DNA of 45,710 bases, taken from NCBI RefSeq assembly GCF_900155735.1, contig NZ_LT707056.1:61011-106720 (forward strand), given 5' to 3'. The DNA is from Intestinibacillus massiliensis. GTDB taxonomy: Bacteria > Bacillota > Clostridia > Oscillospirales > Butyricicoccaceae. A model generated the notes under the pieces. It did no database searches and had not been told where the DNA came from. It worked only from the letters and a program-made list of their open reading frames with translations. A program made the position numbers and the translations under genes. Position 1 is the stretch's first letter. Each line of letters begins with the position of its first letter. Of the stretch, positions 25,044 through 35,039 are shown piece after piece.

Positions 25044-25072
25044 ATTATAAGAACCACCGTGCGGTTTGTCCA
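25044..25072 (-). promoter_or_regulatory. promoter of the iolE-like gene
   Basis: Minus-strand TGGACA (25072-25067), 17-bp spacer, TATAAT (25049-25044). Confidence 0.65.
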
Positions 25073-25172
25073 CTCAAATCTTGTTTTATTTTCACAATTA
25101 TCGCGGCAGGAAGCCGGGCTTCCTATACAGATTCCCCTAATCCCCTCCGGGATCTTGCGGTGAAGCTGCAAA

Positions 25173-25201
25173 GGGGCGGCGCTTGTAGCAAGCGCCGCCC
25201 C
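25173..25201 (-). terminator. terminator-like hairpin after orphan binding-protein gene 1
   Basis: A 13-bp perfect stem (GGGGCGGCGCTTG) with a 3-nt loop and a short TTT tail in the minus direction, 30 nt past the stop codon. Confidence 0.72.
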
Positions 25202-25231
25202 CCGCAGGGTTTTATAGAGGTCAGGATTTTC

Positions 25232-26260
25232 TTACTTCAGGAAATCGTCCACGTTGTCGATCGTAACGAGCTGCGGGATAATGTTGTAATAGTTATCCTT
25301 CAGGTTCTCGATCGGCTTGCCGGTTGCCAGGCCGACCGCGCACTCGATCGTGCCGCCGCCCTGTGCCGCCGGATCCTGGAATACGGTGCACAGCATGTCG
25401 CCGTCCTTGACCGCCTGGCAGCCAACGTCCGTCGCGTCGATGCCGACGACCGGGCACAGGACCTTCTTTTCGCCGGAGGTCTTCATCGCTTCGATCACGC
25501 CCAGCGCCATTTCGTCGTTGTTGCTGATGACGACGTCAAACGGCTTGCCGGAGCCCATGAACTGGACGAACTTGTCCATTGCCTTCGCACGGTCCCACTC
25601 TGCCGTATCTTCATAAACATAGTTGACCTTGATGCCGCCCGCCTCGAGCGCGTCCTTGACGGACTGGGTGCGCTTGATAACGTTGTCCAGGCCAAGCACG
25701 CCCTGGAACAGCACCGCGTTGATCTCGGTCTTGCCTTCCTTCTTGAAGTACTCGGTGAGGTATTCGCCCTGCGCCTTGCCGTACAGCGATTCGTCGGTGC
25801 CGACGTATACGACATTGTCCTTCAGCAGGGACAGGTCAGGCTGGCGGTTTACGAAGACCACGTTCATGCCGTTCGCAGCGTTGATGATCTCCTGTGCGGA
25901 GTCGTTGTTGACGAGGCAGACGATCGCGGCGTCATAACCGTCGGCCGCCCAGGTCTGTACGTGGGAAATCTGGAGCGACATATCGTTGTTCGCGTCGACC
26001 GCTTCAAACTGGATGTTGCCGATCTCCTCTGCCTTGGCCTTGGCCGCAAGCTCCATCGAGGTCAGGAACTGGTCGCGGACCGCCATGGACAGGCCGATCT
26101 TGAGCTGCTTGTCGGAAGAAGCGGTATCGCCGCCGTTATCCGTCTGTGCCGTGCTGCCGGAGTCCGCCGGCTTGGAAGCGTCGCCGCCACCGCCGCAGCC
26201 TGCCAGTGCGCCCAGCATCATCATGCCTGCGAGTCCGAGTGCAAGTAATCTCTTCTTCAT
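25232..26260 (-). CDS. orphan sugar-binding lipoprotein 1 (PBP1 family)
   Basis: The protein has 342 residues; ATG 26260 follows GAGGAG. The lipoprotein signal ends in lipobox LAGC with C22, followed by a Gly/Asp/Ser linker. The mature domain is a type 1 sugar-binding fold (KIGLSMAVRDQF, AIVCLVNNDSAQEIINAA, VVFVNRQPDL, VVISNNDEMALG, VVGIDATDVG). The NRQPD and NNDEMALG segments resemble galactose/glucose-binding proteins of the MglB type. It is strongly similar throughout to the next binding protein (26649), marking a tandem duplication. No ATPase or permease gene is adjacent, so it either feeds the importer at 15236-17765 or one elsewhere, or acts as a sensor. Confidence 0.92.
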   Translation of the reverse strand: MKKRLLALGLAGMMMLGALAGCGGGGDASKPADSGSTAQTDNGGDTASSDKQLKIGLSMAVRDQFLTSMELAAKAKAEEIGNIQFEAVDANNDMSLQISHVQTWAADGYDAAIVCLVNNDSAQEIINAANGMNVVFVNRQPDLSLLKDNVVYVGTDESLYGKAQGEYLTEYFKKEGKTEINAVLFQGVLGLDNVIKRTQSVKDALEAGGIKVNYVYEDTAEWDRAKAMDKFVQFMGSGKPFDVVISNNDEMALGVIEAMKTSGEKKVLCPVVGIDATDVGCQAVKDGDMLCTVFQDPAAQGGGTIECAVGLATGKPIENLKDNYYNIIPQLVTIDNVDDFLK

Positions 26261-26285
26261 TTTTTTCTCCTCTTTTCTCATTTTC

Positions 26286-26304
26286 CAGGGGGCTTGTCCC
26301 CCTG
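26286..26304 (-). promoter_or_regulatory. 5'-leader stem-loop of orphan binding-protein gene 1
   Basis: CAGGGGG/CCCCCTG with a 5-nt loop, at about +4 to +22 of the predicted transcript. Confidence 0.5.
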
Positions 26305-26314
26305 CCGTAATCCC

Positions 26315-26396
26315 ATTATAGTTTCTTTTTCGCGATCCGCCCTTTAAGATGTTGCACTTTCCTGACGTGCAAAAGGCGGAATCCTGCACAAAAATT
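26315..26396 (-). promoter_or_regulatory. promoter and upstream regulatory element of orphan binding-protein gene 1
   Basis: In the minus direction: TTTTTGTGCA, a TTTTGCAC element, then TAAAGGGC in the -35 position and TATAAT (26320-26315). The -35 does not match the sigma-A consensus, as expected for an activator-dependent promoter. TTTTTGTGCA begins exactly 48 bases before TAAAGGGC, as in the paralogous gene's promoter at 27743. Confidence 0.65.
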
Positions 26397-26580
26397 GGGG
26401 GTCAAAATTTTATCTATGTAGATTCTTGCGTTTTGGAGTTTTATCCTGAAATGCGCAAAATAACAATGTTTTTAAATTGTAACCCTTTTATAGCCCTTGT
26501 TTGCGCGCAATATCCCAAAGCCCTCATTTGTCACCGGCAAGCCGGCCGCCCGGCGCCTACCAATTTTGCGCACCGGGCAA

Positions 26581-26611
26581 AAAGGAAGGCGCCCCCTATT
26601 GGGGGCGCCTT
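26581..26611 (-). terminator. intrinsic terminator after orphan binding-protein gene 2
   Basis: An 11-bp stem (AAGGCGCCCCC arm) with a 4-nt loop (26586-26611) is followed by CCTTTTT in the minus direction, 38 nt past the stop codon. Confidence 0.82.
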
Positions 26612-26648
26612 GTAGGAACCTATGGAAGAACCCTGTAATCAGGTTTGT

Positions 26649-27683
26649 TTAGCTCATGAACTGGTCAACATTCTCCGGGGTGATCAGTGCGGGCGGGATG
26701 TTGTAGTAGTTGTCTACCAGGTTGTCGATCGGTTCGCCGCGAACCAGGCCGGATGCGCAAAGGATAACGCCTTCGCCCTGCGCGCCCTGATCCTGCAGTA
26801 CGGTGCAAGCCATGGTGCCGTCCTTAACCGCCTGGCAACCGCCGACGGTGCCGTCGATGCCGACGATCGGGAAGTCGATCGGCTTGCCGGAAGCGTTCAT
26901 CGCCTCTACGCAGCCCAGCGCCATCTCGTCGTTGTTGCAGATAACCGCGTCAAACGGCTTGCCGGTGCCCATGAACTGGGTGAACTTGTCCATCGCCTTA
27001 GCGCGGTCCCAGTTGGCGGTATCTTCGTAAGCGATCGTTACGTTGATGCCGTTCTCAGCCAGGGAATCCTTAACGGACTGGGTACGCTTAATAACGTTAT
27101 CCAGGCCGAGCTCGCCCATCAGGATGACAGCGTTGATATCGGTCTTGTTCTTTGCCTTGAAATAGTCCGCCAGGAACTTGCCCTGGTCGTTGCCGTACAG
27201 GGTCTCGTCGGTGCCGACATAGACGACCTTGTTGTCCTGCAGGACGGACAGGTCGGGCTGGCGGTTTACGAAGACGACCTTCATGTCGCCCGCCGCATTG
27301 ATGATCTCCTGTGCAGAGTCGTTGTTTACCAGGCCTACGATGACAGCGTCAGCGCCGTCTACCGCTGCGGTGGAAACGTGGGAAAGCTGCTGGGTGAAGT
27401 CGTACTGGGACTCGTAAACGGTCAGGTCTACGTTAAGCTCTTCCGCCTTCGCAACGGCCTTCTTCTCCATGGAGGTCCAGAACTCGTCACGGATCGGCAT
27501 GGACATAACGACCTTGATGGTGTCGCTTGCAGACTTGCCGGCATCCCCGCCGTTATCGGTCTGCGCAGTGTCGGCGCCAGTGTCCGCCGCGGGCTCCTTC
27601 GTGTCGCCGCCGCCACCGCAGCCAGCCAGGGCGCCGAGCATCATCATGCCCGCCAGTCCTAATGCTAATAACTTCTTTTTCAT
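26649..27683 (-). CDS. orphan sugar-binding lipoprotein 2 (PBP1 family)
   Basis: The protein has 344 residues with a signal peptide nearly identical to that of its neighbour: MKK-R/K-LLALGLAGMM, lipobox LAGC, C22. The mature part keeps the same motifs (VGLVNNDSAQEIINAA, VVFVNRQPDL, VICNNDEMALG, VGIDGTVGG) but differs elsewhere, so the two may bind different ligands. It has its own promoter, leader palindrome and terminator. It is divergent from the cupin-AraC regulator at 28176, which is the natural candidate for its control. No transporter gene is adjacent. Confidence 0.92.
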   Translation of the reverse strand: MKKKLLALGLAGMMMLGALAGCGGGGDTKEPAADTGADTAQTDNGGDAGKSASDTIKVVMSMPIRDEFWTSMEKKAVAKAEELNVDLTVYESQYDFTQQLSHVSTAAVDGADAVIVGLVNNDSAQEIINAAGDMKVVFVNRQPDLSVLQDNKVVYVGTDETLYGNDQGKFLADYFKAKNKTDINAVILMGELGLDNVIKRTQSVKDSLAENGINVTIAYEDTANWDRAKAMDKFTQFMGTGKPFDAVICNNDEMALGCVEAMNASGKPIDFPIVGIDGTVGGCQAVKDGTMACTVLQDQGAQGEGVILCASGLVRGEPIDNLVDNYYNIPPALITPENVDQFMS

Positions 27684-27710
27684 TCAAATCTCTCCTCTGT
27701 CCGGAATGTT

Positions 27711-27731
27711 GCAGGAAAGCTGCTTTCCTGC
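27711..27731 (-). promoter_or_regulatory. 21-nt leader palindrome of orphan binding-protein gene 2
   Basis: Ten-base arms GCAGGAAAGC/GCTTTCCTGC around one base, at about +5 to +25 of the predicted transcript. Confidence 0.5.
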
Positions 27732-27742
27732 CCGATGCATTA

Positions 27743-27826
27743 ATTATAGAAGCATTTCTAACAAATGCCCTTTACTTTATTGTCATTTGATTGTGCATAA
27801 AAGCATGAATATTGCACAAAAATAAT
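27743..27826 (-). promoter_or_regulatory. promoter and upstream regulatory element of orphan binding-protein gene 2
   Basis: In the minus direction: TTTTTGTGCA, then TGCACAA in inverted orientation, TAAAGGGC in the -35 position and TATAAT (27748-27743). TTGTGCA and TGCACAA are inverted arms 15 nt apart. Spacing from TTTTTGTGCA to TAAAGGGC is 48 bases, identical to the paralogue. Confidence 0.65.
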
Positions 27827-28092
27827 TTTGCTTTTTTGTTTTATCCACTATCTTGCGATTTCTTCGATTTCTTTTAAGATGTCAAAATTGTATAGTTTCC
27901 TTTTTTACCGAATTGTAATCTTGCCTTTTCAGGACAATTTATTATAGTTTACGGTATTTTCCCCCTTTCCTCGCGTCTCCTAAATATGCACAACAATTTG
28001 TTTTTTTGCATGTGCGCGTGCACGCAAGATTTTCCCCGCGCCTATCCCCAAAATGCACCCCCTATCCGGCGCCCTTTGCATACAGGGGGGGA

Positions 28093-28120
28093 TTGACACC
28101 AGTTTTTGTTCTGATATACT
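28093..28120 (+). promoter_or_regulatory. promoter of the cupin-AraC regulator
   Basis: Perfect TTGACA (28093-28098), 16-bp spacer, TATACT (28115-28120) with an extended TGn just before it. Confidence 0.75.
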
Positions 28121-28175
28121 TATAAAAAAGGGTTCTACCGCCGTTTATCGCGCGTGAAGGGAAAGGATTGGTGGA

Positions 28176-29042
28176 ATGGTTGGACACGAGGAGATCGTCT
28201 CCTGTTTCGAGGGGGGACGCCTGCCCCAGCTCCTGTATGCGACACGGCAGGAAGAAAAGACGACCAACATGACCCGTCCAATGCACGGGCATAACAATAT
28301 TGCAGAAGTCCTGCTGGTTTACGGCGGGAGCGGCCAGTATATGGTGGGCAACAAGACCTATGAGATCGCAACGGGCGACCTGCTGCTGTACAACGCGGGC
28401 GACCTGCACGAGGTCAGCACGCCCTCGGGCACGGCAATCAGCACCTACAGCTTCGGCCTGACCGACCTGCACCTGGTCGGCCTGCCGGAAAACCACGTCG
28501 CCGCGCCGGATACGCCCTTTGTGCGGCAGACCGGCAGCCGGTACGATACCTTTAATAACCTGGCCACGATGATTTACCGCGAACTTGCCGAGGACAAGCC
28601 GCTCGCCGCGGAGCTTTGCCGCCTGCTGATGTCGGCCATGCTGGTGCTGACGCTCCAGCTCCCCGTGCACCCGGAACACACGGCGGGCAAGGCGGATTAT
28701 ACGCTTGCCAACCGCATCAAGGACTATATCGACGCCCATTATACCGAGTATATCACCCTCGGCACGATTGCCAAGGCGCTGCGCATCAGCCCGTACTATG
28801 CCGCCCACACCTTTAAGGAGATCATGGGCTATTCGCCGATCCAGTATGTCATCCGCCGCCGCATCGGCGAGGCGCAGAGCCTGCTGATCAACAGCGACTA
28901 CAGCGCCACCCAGATCGCCACGATGGTCGGCTACGACAACACGAATTATTTCAGCACTATCTTCACCAAAACCGTCGGGCAGTCGCCCATCCGCTACCGC
29001 AAGCAGTTTTTGGAGAATATGCAAGGCGAACGCATCCAGTAA
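28176..29042 (+). CDS. AraC-family transcriptional regulator with N-terminal cupin domain
   Basis: The protein has 288 residues. The N-terminal half is a cupin-type sensor (HGHNNIAEVLLVYGG, then YEIATGDLLLYNAGDLHEV, ~37-80), the fold that binds small sugars in AraC. The C-terminal ~100 residues are the double helix-turn-helix (ITLGTIAKALRISPYYAAHTFK at ~195-216 and ATMVGYDNTNYFSTIFTK at ~248-265, ending with the PxxYR motif). It is divergent from the orphan binding-protein gene, and the shared upstream element there and at 26315 is the likely target. The operator assignment is inference. A strong terminator follows. Confidence 0.92.
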   Translation: MVGHEEIVSCFEGGRLPQLLYATRQEEKTTNMTRPMHGHNNIAEVLLVYGGSGQYMVGNKTYEIATGDLLLYNAGDLHEVSTPSGTAISTYSFGLTDLHLVGLPENHVAAPDTPFVRQTGSRYDTFNNLATMIYRELAEDKPLAAELCRLLMSAMLVLTLQLPVHPEHTAGKADYTLANRIKDYIDAHYTEYITLGTIAKALRISPYYAAHTFKEIMGYSPIQYVIRRRIGEAQSLLINSDYSATQIATMVGYDNTNYFSTIFTKTVGQSPIRYRKQFLENMQGERIQ

Positions 29043-29049
29043 AGGATGA

Positions 29050-29089
29050 AAGGCCCGCCCCGCGCAGGATGGCGCGGGGCGGGCCTTTG
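29050..29089 (+). terminator. intrinsic terminator of the AraC-family gene
   Basis: A 17-bp stem (AAAGGCCCGCCCCGCGC arm) with a 6-nt loop ending in TTT, 8 nt after the stop. Confidence 0.85.
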
Positions 29090-29191
29090 TTTCCCTATAC
29101 ATCCGGCAGGATGGCCCGTCCTCCCGGCTGCGCCAAAAACCGACGCCGTATCCCGGATTATCCAATATTATGCTATTTATCCAGTTTTGCC

Positions 29192-29220
29192 TTGACGCGA
29201 AGGGCACCCTATGGTATATT
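29192..29220 (+). promoter_or_regulatory. promoter of the small membrane-protein gene
   Basis: TTGACG (29192-29197), 17-bp spacer, TATATT (29215-29220). Confidence 0.6.
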
Positions 29221-29275
29221 CTTACTGTTAAAATAGGTGGTATCCCGCCTCCATCCCCGCCCGCTTTGGTGTGCT

Positions 29276-29646
29276 ATGAAAATTTTAAAACCCTTGTTCT
29301 TTTGCAAGCTGCTCGGCCTTGCGGCCGCCTTTGCCCACGCCCCCATCCGCCTCTATGCCGACGGCCTGATGCGGCGCACCTATGACATTTTCCCGGTTGC
29401 CGCGTACGGCCTGGCCTTTGCCACCCTGATGCCCTGCATCTTCTTCGCCATCGTCTATGGAAGCGCGACGGAGCGCTACAGCGTGCGCGCGCAGGCGGTA
29501 AACGCCCTGTTCCTGCTTGCCCACGTGCTTGTGGGCGTGTACCAATGGGGGATTTACCACCGGCCGGCCTTGCGATCAGCGTTTCGGTACTGTACCTGCT
29601 GCTGCTCGCCGTGAAACCCATACAGCACAAATTGCAAAACCGCTAA
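29276..29646 (+). pseudogene. small multi-helix membrane protein, apparently frameshifted
   Basis: From ATG 29276 the frame encodes a protein with about three hydrophobic helices (KPLFFCKLLGLAAAFA; VAAYGLAFATLMPCIFFAIV; VNALFLLAHVLVGVY). It then breaks down into RYCTCCCSP before stopping at 29614. If one G is added to the five-G run at 29547-29551, the frame continues as a fourth helix (ISVSVLYLLLLAV) and a basic tail, stopping at TAA 29646, for a total of 123 residues. This points to a one-base deletion, real or a sequencing error. A good promoter lies upstream, but the ribosome site is weak. No family was recognised. Confidence 0.6.
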
Positions 29647-29647
29647 A

Positions 29648-29678
29648 AAAACCGCCTCCCCAAAAGGGAGGCGGTTTT
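29648..29678. terminator. bidirectional intrinsic terminator
   Basis: A 13-bp stem (AAAACCGCCTCCC arm) with a 5-nt loop. It serves the small membrane-protein gene (plus) and enolase (minus). Confidence 0.86.
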
Positions 29679-29689
29679 GTATGCGCAAA

Positions 29690-32577
<2,888 letters not shown>

Positions 32578-32609
32578 ACTTTAGGATTCTCCTTCTCTTC
32601 AGAGCCGGC

Positions 32610-32646
32610 AAAAAAGGGGGACACAAAAGCTTGCCTTGCGTCCCCC
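32610..32646 (-). terminator. terminator/attenuator between tpiA and gpmI
   Basis: The stem GGGGGAC/GTCCCCC (32616-32622 with 32640-32646), extendable outward, is followed by six T in the minus direction. Another GC-rich stem-loop (32663-32680) lies between it and tpiA. Confidence 0.68.
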
Positions 32647-32723
32647 TTCCTGCCGGTTGTACCCCGCGCCGTGGCGCGGGCTTGACGGGCCGGTTCCCGC
32701 TGCGGGGGAATCAGTCCAAAGAA

Positions 32724-33494
32724 TTACTGGTTTGCCGCCTCGACGATCGCCGCAAAGTCCGGCGCCTTCAGGGACGCGCCACCGATCAGGCCGCCGTCGA
32801 CGTCCGGCTGCGCGAGCAGCTCGGCCGCGTTCTTAGCGTTCATGGAACCGCCGTACTGGATGGTGATCGCACGGGCAGCGCGCGCGCCGTACAGCTCGCG
32901 CAGGCAGTCGCGGATCGCGGAGCAAACCTCGTTCGCCTGCTCGCTGGTCGCGGTCTTGCCGGTGCCGATCGCCCAGATCGGCTCGTAAGCGATGACAACC
33001 TTCTTGATGTCCTCTACCGCAACGCCCTTCAGCCCGATCTTGATCTGCTTGCGGATGACTTCCATCGTTACGTCCTGCTCGCGCTCGTCCAGGGACTCGC
33101 CGACGCACAGGATCGGGCGCAGGCCGTTTTCAATCGCAACCAGGACCTTCTTGTTGCAGGTCTCGTCGGTCTCGTTGAAGTACTGGCGGCGCTCGGAGTG
33201 GCCGATGATGACATACTTGACGCCCAGCTCCTTGAGCATGTCGGCGGAGATTTCGCCGGTGAAAGCGCCGGACTTCTCAAAGTGCATGTTCTCCGCGCCG
33301 ATCGCGATCTTGGAGCCCTTGGCAGCCTTGACGGCGGTCTGGATGTCGGTAAACGGTACGCACAGCACCATTTCGCACCACTTGGTCTTGGAGAGCAGCG
33401 GCTTCATCTCCTCGATGAGGGCCTTGGCCTCGGACGGCGTCTTGTTCATCTTCCAGTTGCCAGCGATGATAGTCTTGCGATATCTGCGGTTCAT
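32724..33494 (-). CDS. tpiA: triosephosphate isomerase
   Basis: The protein has 256 residues. It interconverts dihydroxyacetone phosphate and glyceraldehyde 3-phosphate. The catalytic residues are all present: K15 in GNWKMNK, H99 in IIGHSERR and E171 in [12 protein letters not shown], the last leading into the mobile loop. The phosphate-binding YGGS segment is near the C-terminus. GGAAAGGGG precedes the start. It lies between pgk and gpmI. Confidence 0.97.
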   Translation of the reverse strand: MNRRYRKTIIAGNWKMNKTPSEAKALIEEMKPLLSKTKWCEMVLCVPFTDIQTAVKAAKGSKIAIGAENMHFEKSGAFTGEISADMLKELGVKYVIIGHSERRQYFNETDETCNKKVLVAIENGLRPILCVGESLDEREQDVTMEVIRKQIKIGLKGVAVEDIKKVVIAYEPIWAIGTGKTATSEQANEVCSAIRDCLRELYGARAARAITIQYGGSMNAKNAAELLAQPDVDGGLIGGASLKAPDFAAIVEAANQ

Positions 33495-33563
33495 TGGTTG
33501 TACCCCTTTCCTAGGTAGACGAATTATGTAGCTTCGTCGAACTTTGGTATTTTTTATTTTATA

Positions 33564-33580
33564 GGGGCGCTGGGCGCCCC
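33564..33580 (-). repeat. intercistronic stem-loop between pgk and tpiA
   Basis: GGGGCGC/GCGCCCC with a 3-nt loop in an AT-rich gap. No T tract follows in the minus direction, so it looks like an mRNA processing or stability element rather than a terminator. Confidence 0.5.
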
Positions 33581-33604
33581 ATATAATCGATTTTACAAAC
33601 GGTT

Positions 33605-34795
33605 TTACTTGTCCTGCAGGCAGGCGATGCCGGGCAGCTCCAGGCCTTCCAGGAACTCAAGGGACGCGCCGCCGCCGGTGGAGATATGGGTCATCTTGTC
33701 GGCGTAGCCCAGCTTCTCGACCGCGGCCGCGCTGTCGCCGCCGCCGATGATGGATACCGCGCCGGATTCCGCGATGGCCTTGGCGACCGCCTTGGTGCCG
33801 ACCGCGAACGCGTCGAACTCGAACACGCCCATGGGGCCGTTCCAGATGACCGTGCCCGCGCCCTTGACCGCGTCGGAGAACAGCTCCACCGTCTTCGCGC
33901 CGATGTCGAGGCCCATCATGTTGTCCGGGATCTCGCCCGCGGTGAAGGTGACAGGCTCCGCGTCCGCCGCAAAGCGGTCGGCGCATACCGTGTCGACCGG
34001 CAGCAGGAGCTTTACGCCCTTGTCCGCGGCCTTCTTGACCAGCTCGTTGGCGAGATCAAGCTTATCCTCCTCGCACAGCGAGGTGCCGATCTTCTTGCCC
34101 TGCGCCTTCATGAAGGTATAGGCCATGCCGCCGCCGATGATGATGGTGTCGCACTTTTCGATCAGGTTGTTGATGACGCCGATCTTGTCGGAAACCTTGG
34201 CGCCGCCCAGGATGGCGACGAAGGGGCGCTTCGGGTCGTCGAGCGCCTTGCCCATGATGGAGATCTCCTTCTGGATCAGGAAGCCGCAGACGGCGGGCAG
34301 GTAGTCCGCGATGCCGGCCGTCGAGGCGTGCGCGCGGTGCGCGGTGCCGAAAGCGTCGTTTACGAAAATCTCAGCCATGGAAGCCAGTTCCTTGGCGAAG
34401 GCGGGGTCGTTCTTTTCCTCTTCCTTGTGGAAGCGGACGTTCTGGAGCAGCATGCATTCGCCCGGCTCCAGCCCGGCGGCCAGCTTCTTCGCGCTCTCGC
34501 CGATGACGTCGTCCGCCATCTTGACGTTGACGCCGAGCAGCTCGGTCAGGCGCTTGGCGACCGGCTCCAGGGAATACTTCATCTTGAACTCGCCCTTCGG
34601 GCGGCCGAGGTGGGAGCACAGGATGACCGCTGCGCGGCGGCCGAGCAGGTACTTGATGGTATCCAGCGCGGCGACGATGCGCTTGTCGTCCGTGATGTTG
34701 CCGTTTTCATCCTGCGGGACGTTGAAGTCACAGCGCACGATTACTTTCTTGCAACCTACGTCGATGTCTTCCACACTTTTCTTATTGTACTTCAT
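33605..34795 (-). CDS. pgk: phosphoglycerate kinase
   Basis: The protein has 396 residues. It transfers phosphate from 1,3-bisphosphoglycerate to ADP. Motifs include [13 protein letters not shown] near the N-terminus, the substrate-binding HLGRPKGE and [16 protein letters not shown] segments, [13 protein letters not shown], the nucleotide-binding WNGPMGVFE and the C-terminal IGGGDSAAA and [13 protein letters not shown]. It is first of the four glycolytic genes, with AAAGGAG and a long leader containing direct repeats. The usual upstream gap gene is not in this window. Confidence 0.97.
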   Translation of the reverse strand: MKYNKKSVEDIDVGCKKVIVRCDFNVPQDENGNITDDKRIVAALDTIKYLLGRRAAVILCSHLGRPKGEFKMKYSLEPVAKRLTELLGVNVKMADDVIGESAKKLAAGLEPGECMLLQNVRFHKEEEKNDPAFAKELASMAEIFVNDAFGTAHRAHASTAGIADYLPAVCGFLIQKEISIMGKALDDPKRPFVAILGGAKVSDKIGVINNLIEKCDTIIIGGGMAYTFMKAQGKKIGTSLCEEDKLDLANELVKKAADKGVKLLLPVDTVCADRFAADAEPVTFTAGEIPDNMMGLDIGAKTVELFSDAVKGAGTVIWNGPMGVFEFDAFAVGTKAVAKAIAESGAVSIIGGGDSAAAVEKLGYADKMTHISTGGGASLEFLEGLELPGIACLQDK

Positions 34796-34838
34796 ATCGC
34801 AAATCTCCTTTAGTAGGATAAATTTTTAGCGGATTATG

Positions 34839-34866
34839 GTGCAATTGTGGTATCTGTTTGTGCAAT
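34839..34866. repeat. direct repeats GTGCAAT in the pgk leader
   Basis: Two copies of GTGCAAT (34839-34845 and 34860-34866) are exactly 21 bp apart, about two helix turns. They lie ~45-70 bp downstream of the predicted pgk transcription start. A third, inverted copy (TTGCAC, 34962-34967) is upstream of the -35. They could be binding sites for a glycolysis repressor. Confidence 0.4.
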
Positions 34867-34914
34867 GTGGCGGCCAGCCGCACCCTACTTCCAGATTTCC
34901 AATTCCAAATCAAA

Positions 34915-34943
34915 ATTATACTTGGTTTTCCGCCATCTTTCAA
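34915..34943 (-). promoter_or_regulatory. promoter of the pgk-tpiA(-gpmI-eno) operon
   Basis: Minus-strand TTGAAA (34943-34938), 17-bp spacer, TATAAT (34920-34915); leader ~110 nt. Confidence 0.7.
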
Positions 34944-35039
34944 TAGAATTTCGGAAAAAAGTTGCACAAACGCCGGCTTTCCGGAAGATATTTTTATAGA
35001 AACGCGCCGGAACGGCCGTCCCAGTAGCCCCGCGGGCGG

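Larger units (their letters stand above)
26261..26648. other. AT-rich intergenic region between the two orphan binding-protein genes
   Basis: This 388-bp stretch has no credible gene. It holds the leader hairpin, promoter and upstream element of the 25232 gene and the terminator of the 26649 gene. The 26410-26560 part is AT-rich with nothing recognised. Confidence 0.7.
27684..28175. other. AT-rich divergent region between binding protein 2 and the AraC regulator
   Basis: This 492-bp stretch has no gene. It contains the minus-strand promoter, leader palindrome and shared upstream element of the binding-protein gene, and the plus-strand consensus promoter of the regulator gene. TGCAC-containing sequence around 27987-28025 (ATGCACAAC and GTGCACGC) could be further regulator sites. 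Confidence 0.7.

Noticed and set aside
11975-27683. C-glycoside deglycosidase (DgpA/B/C-type) operon
   Set aside because: A dehydrogenase and a COG1082 subunit are present, but the small β-sandwich partner subunit was not found anywhere in the window.
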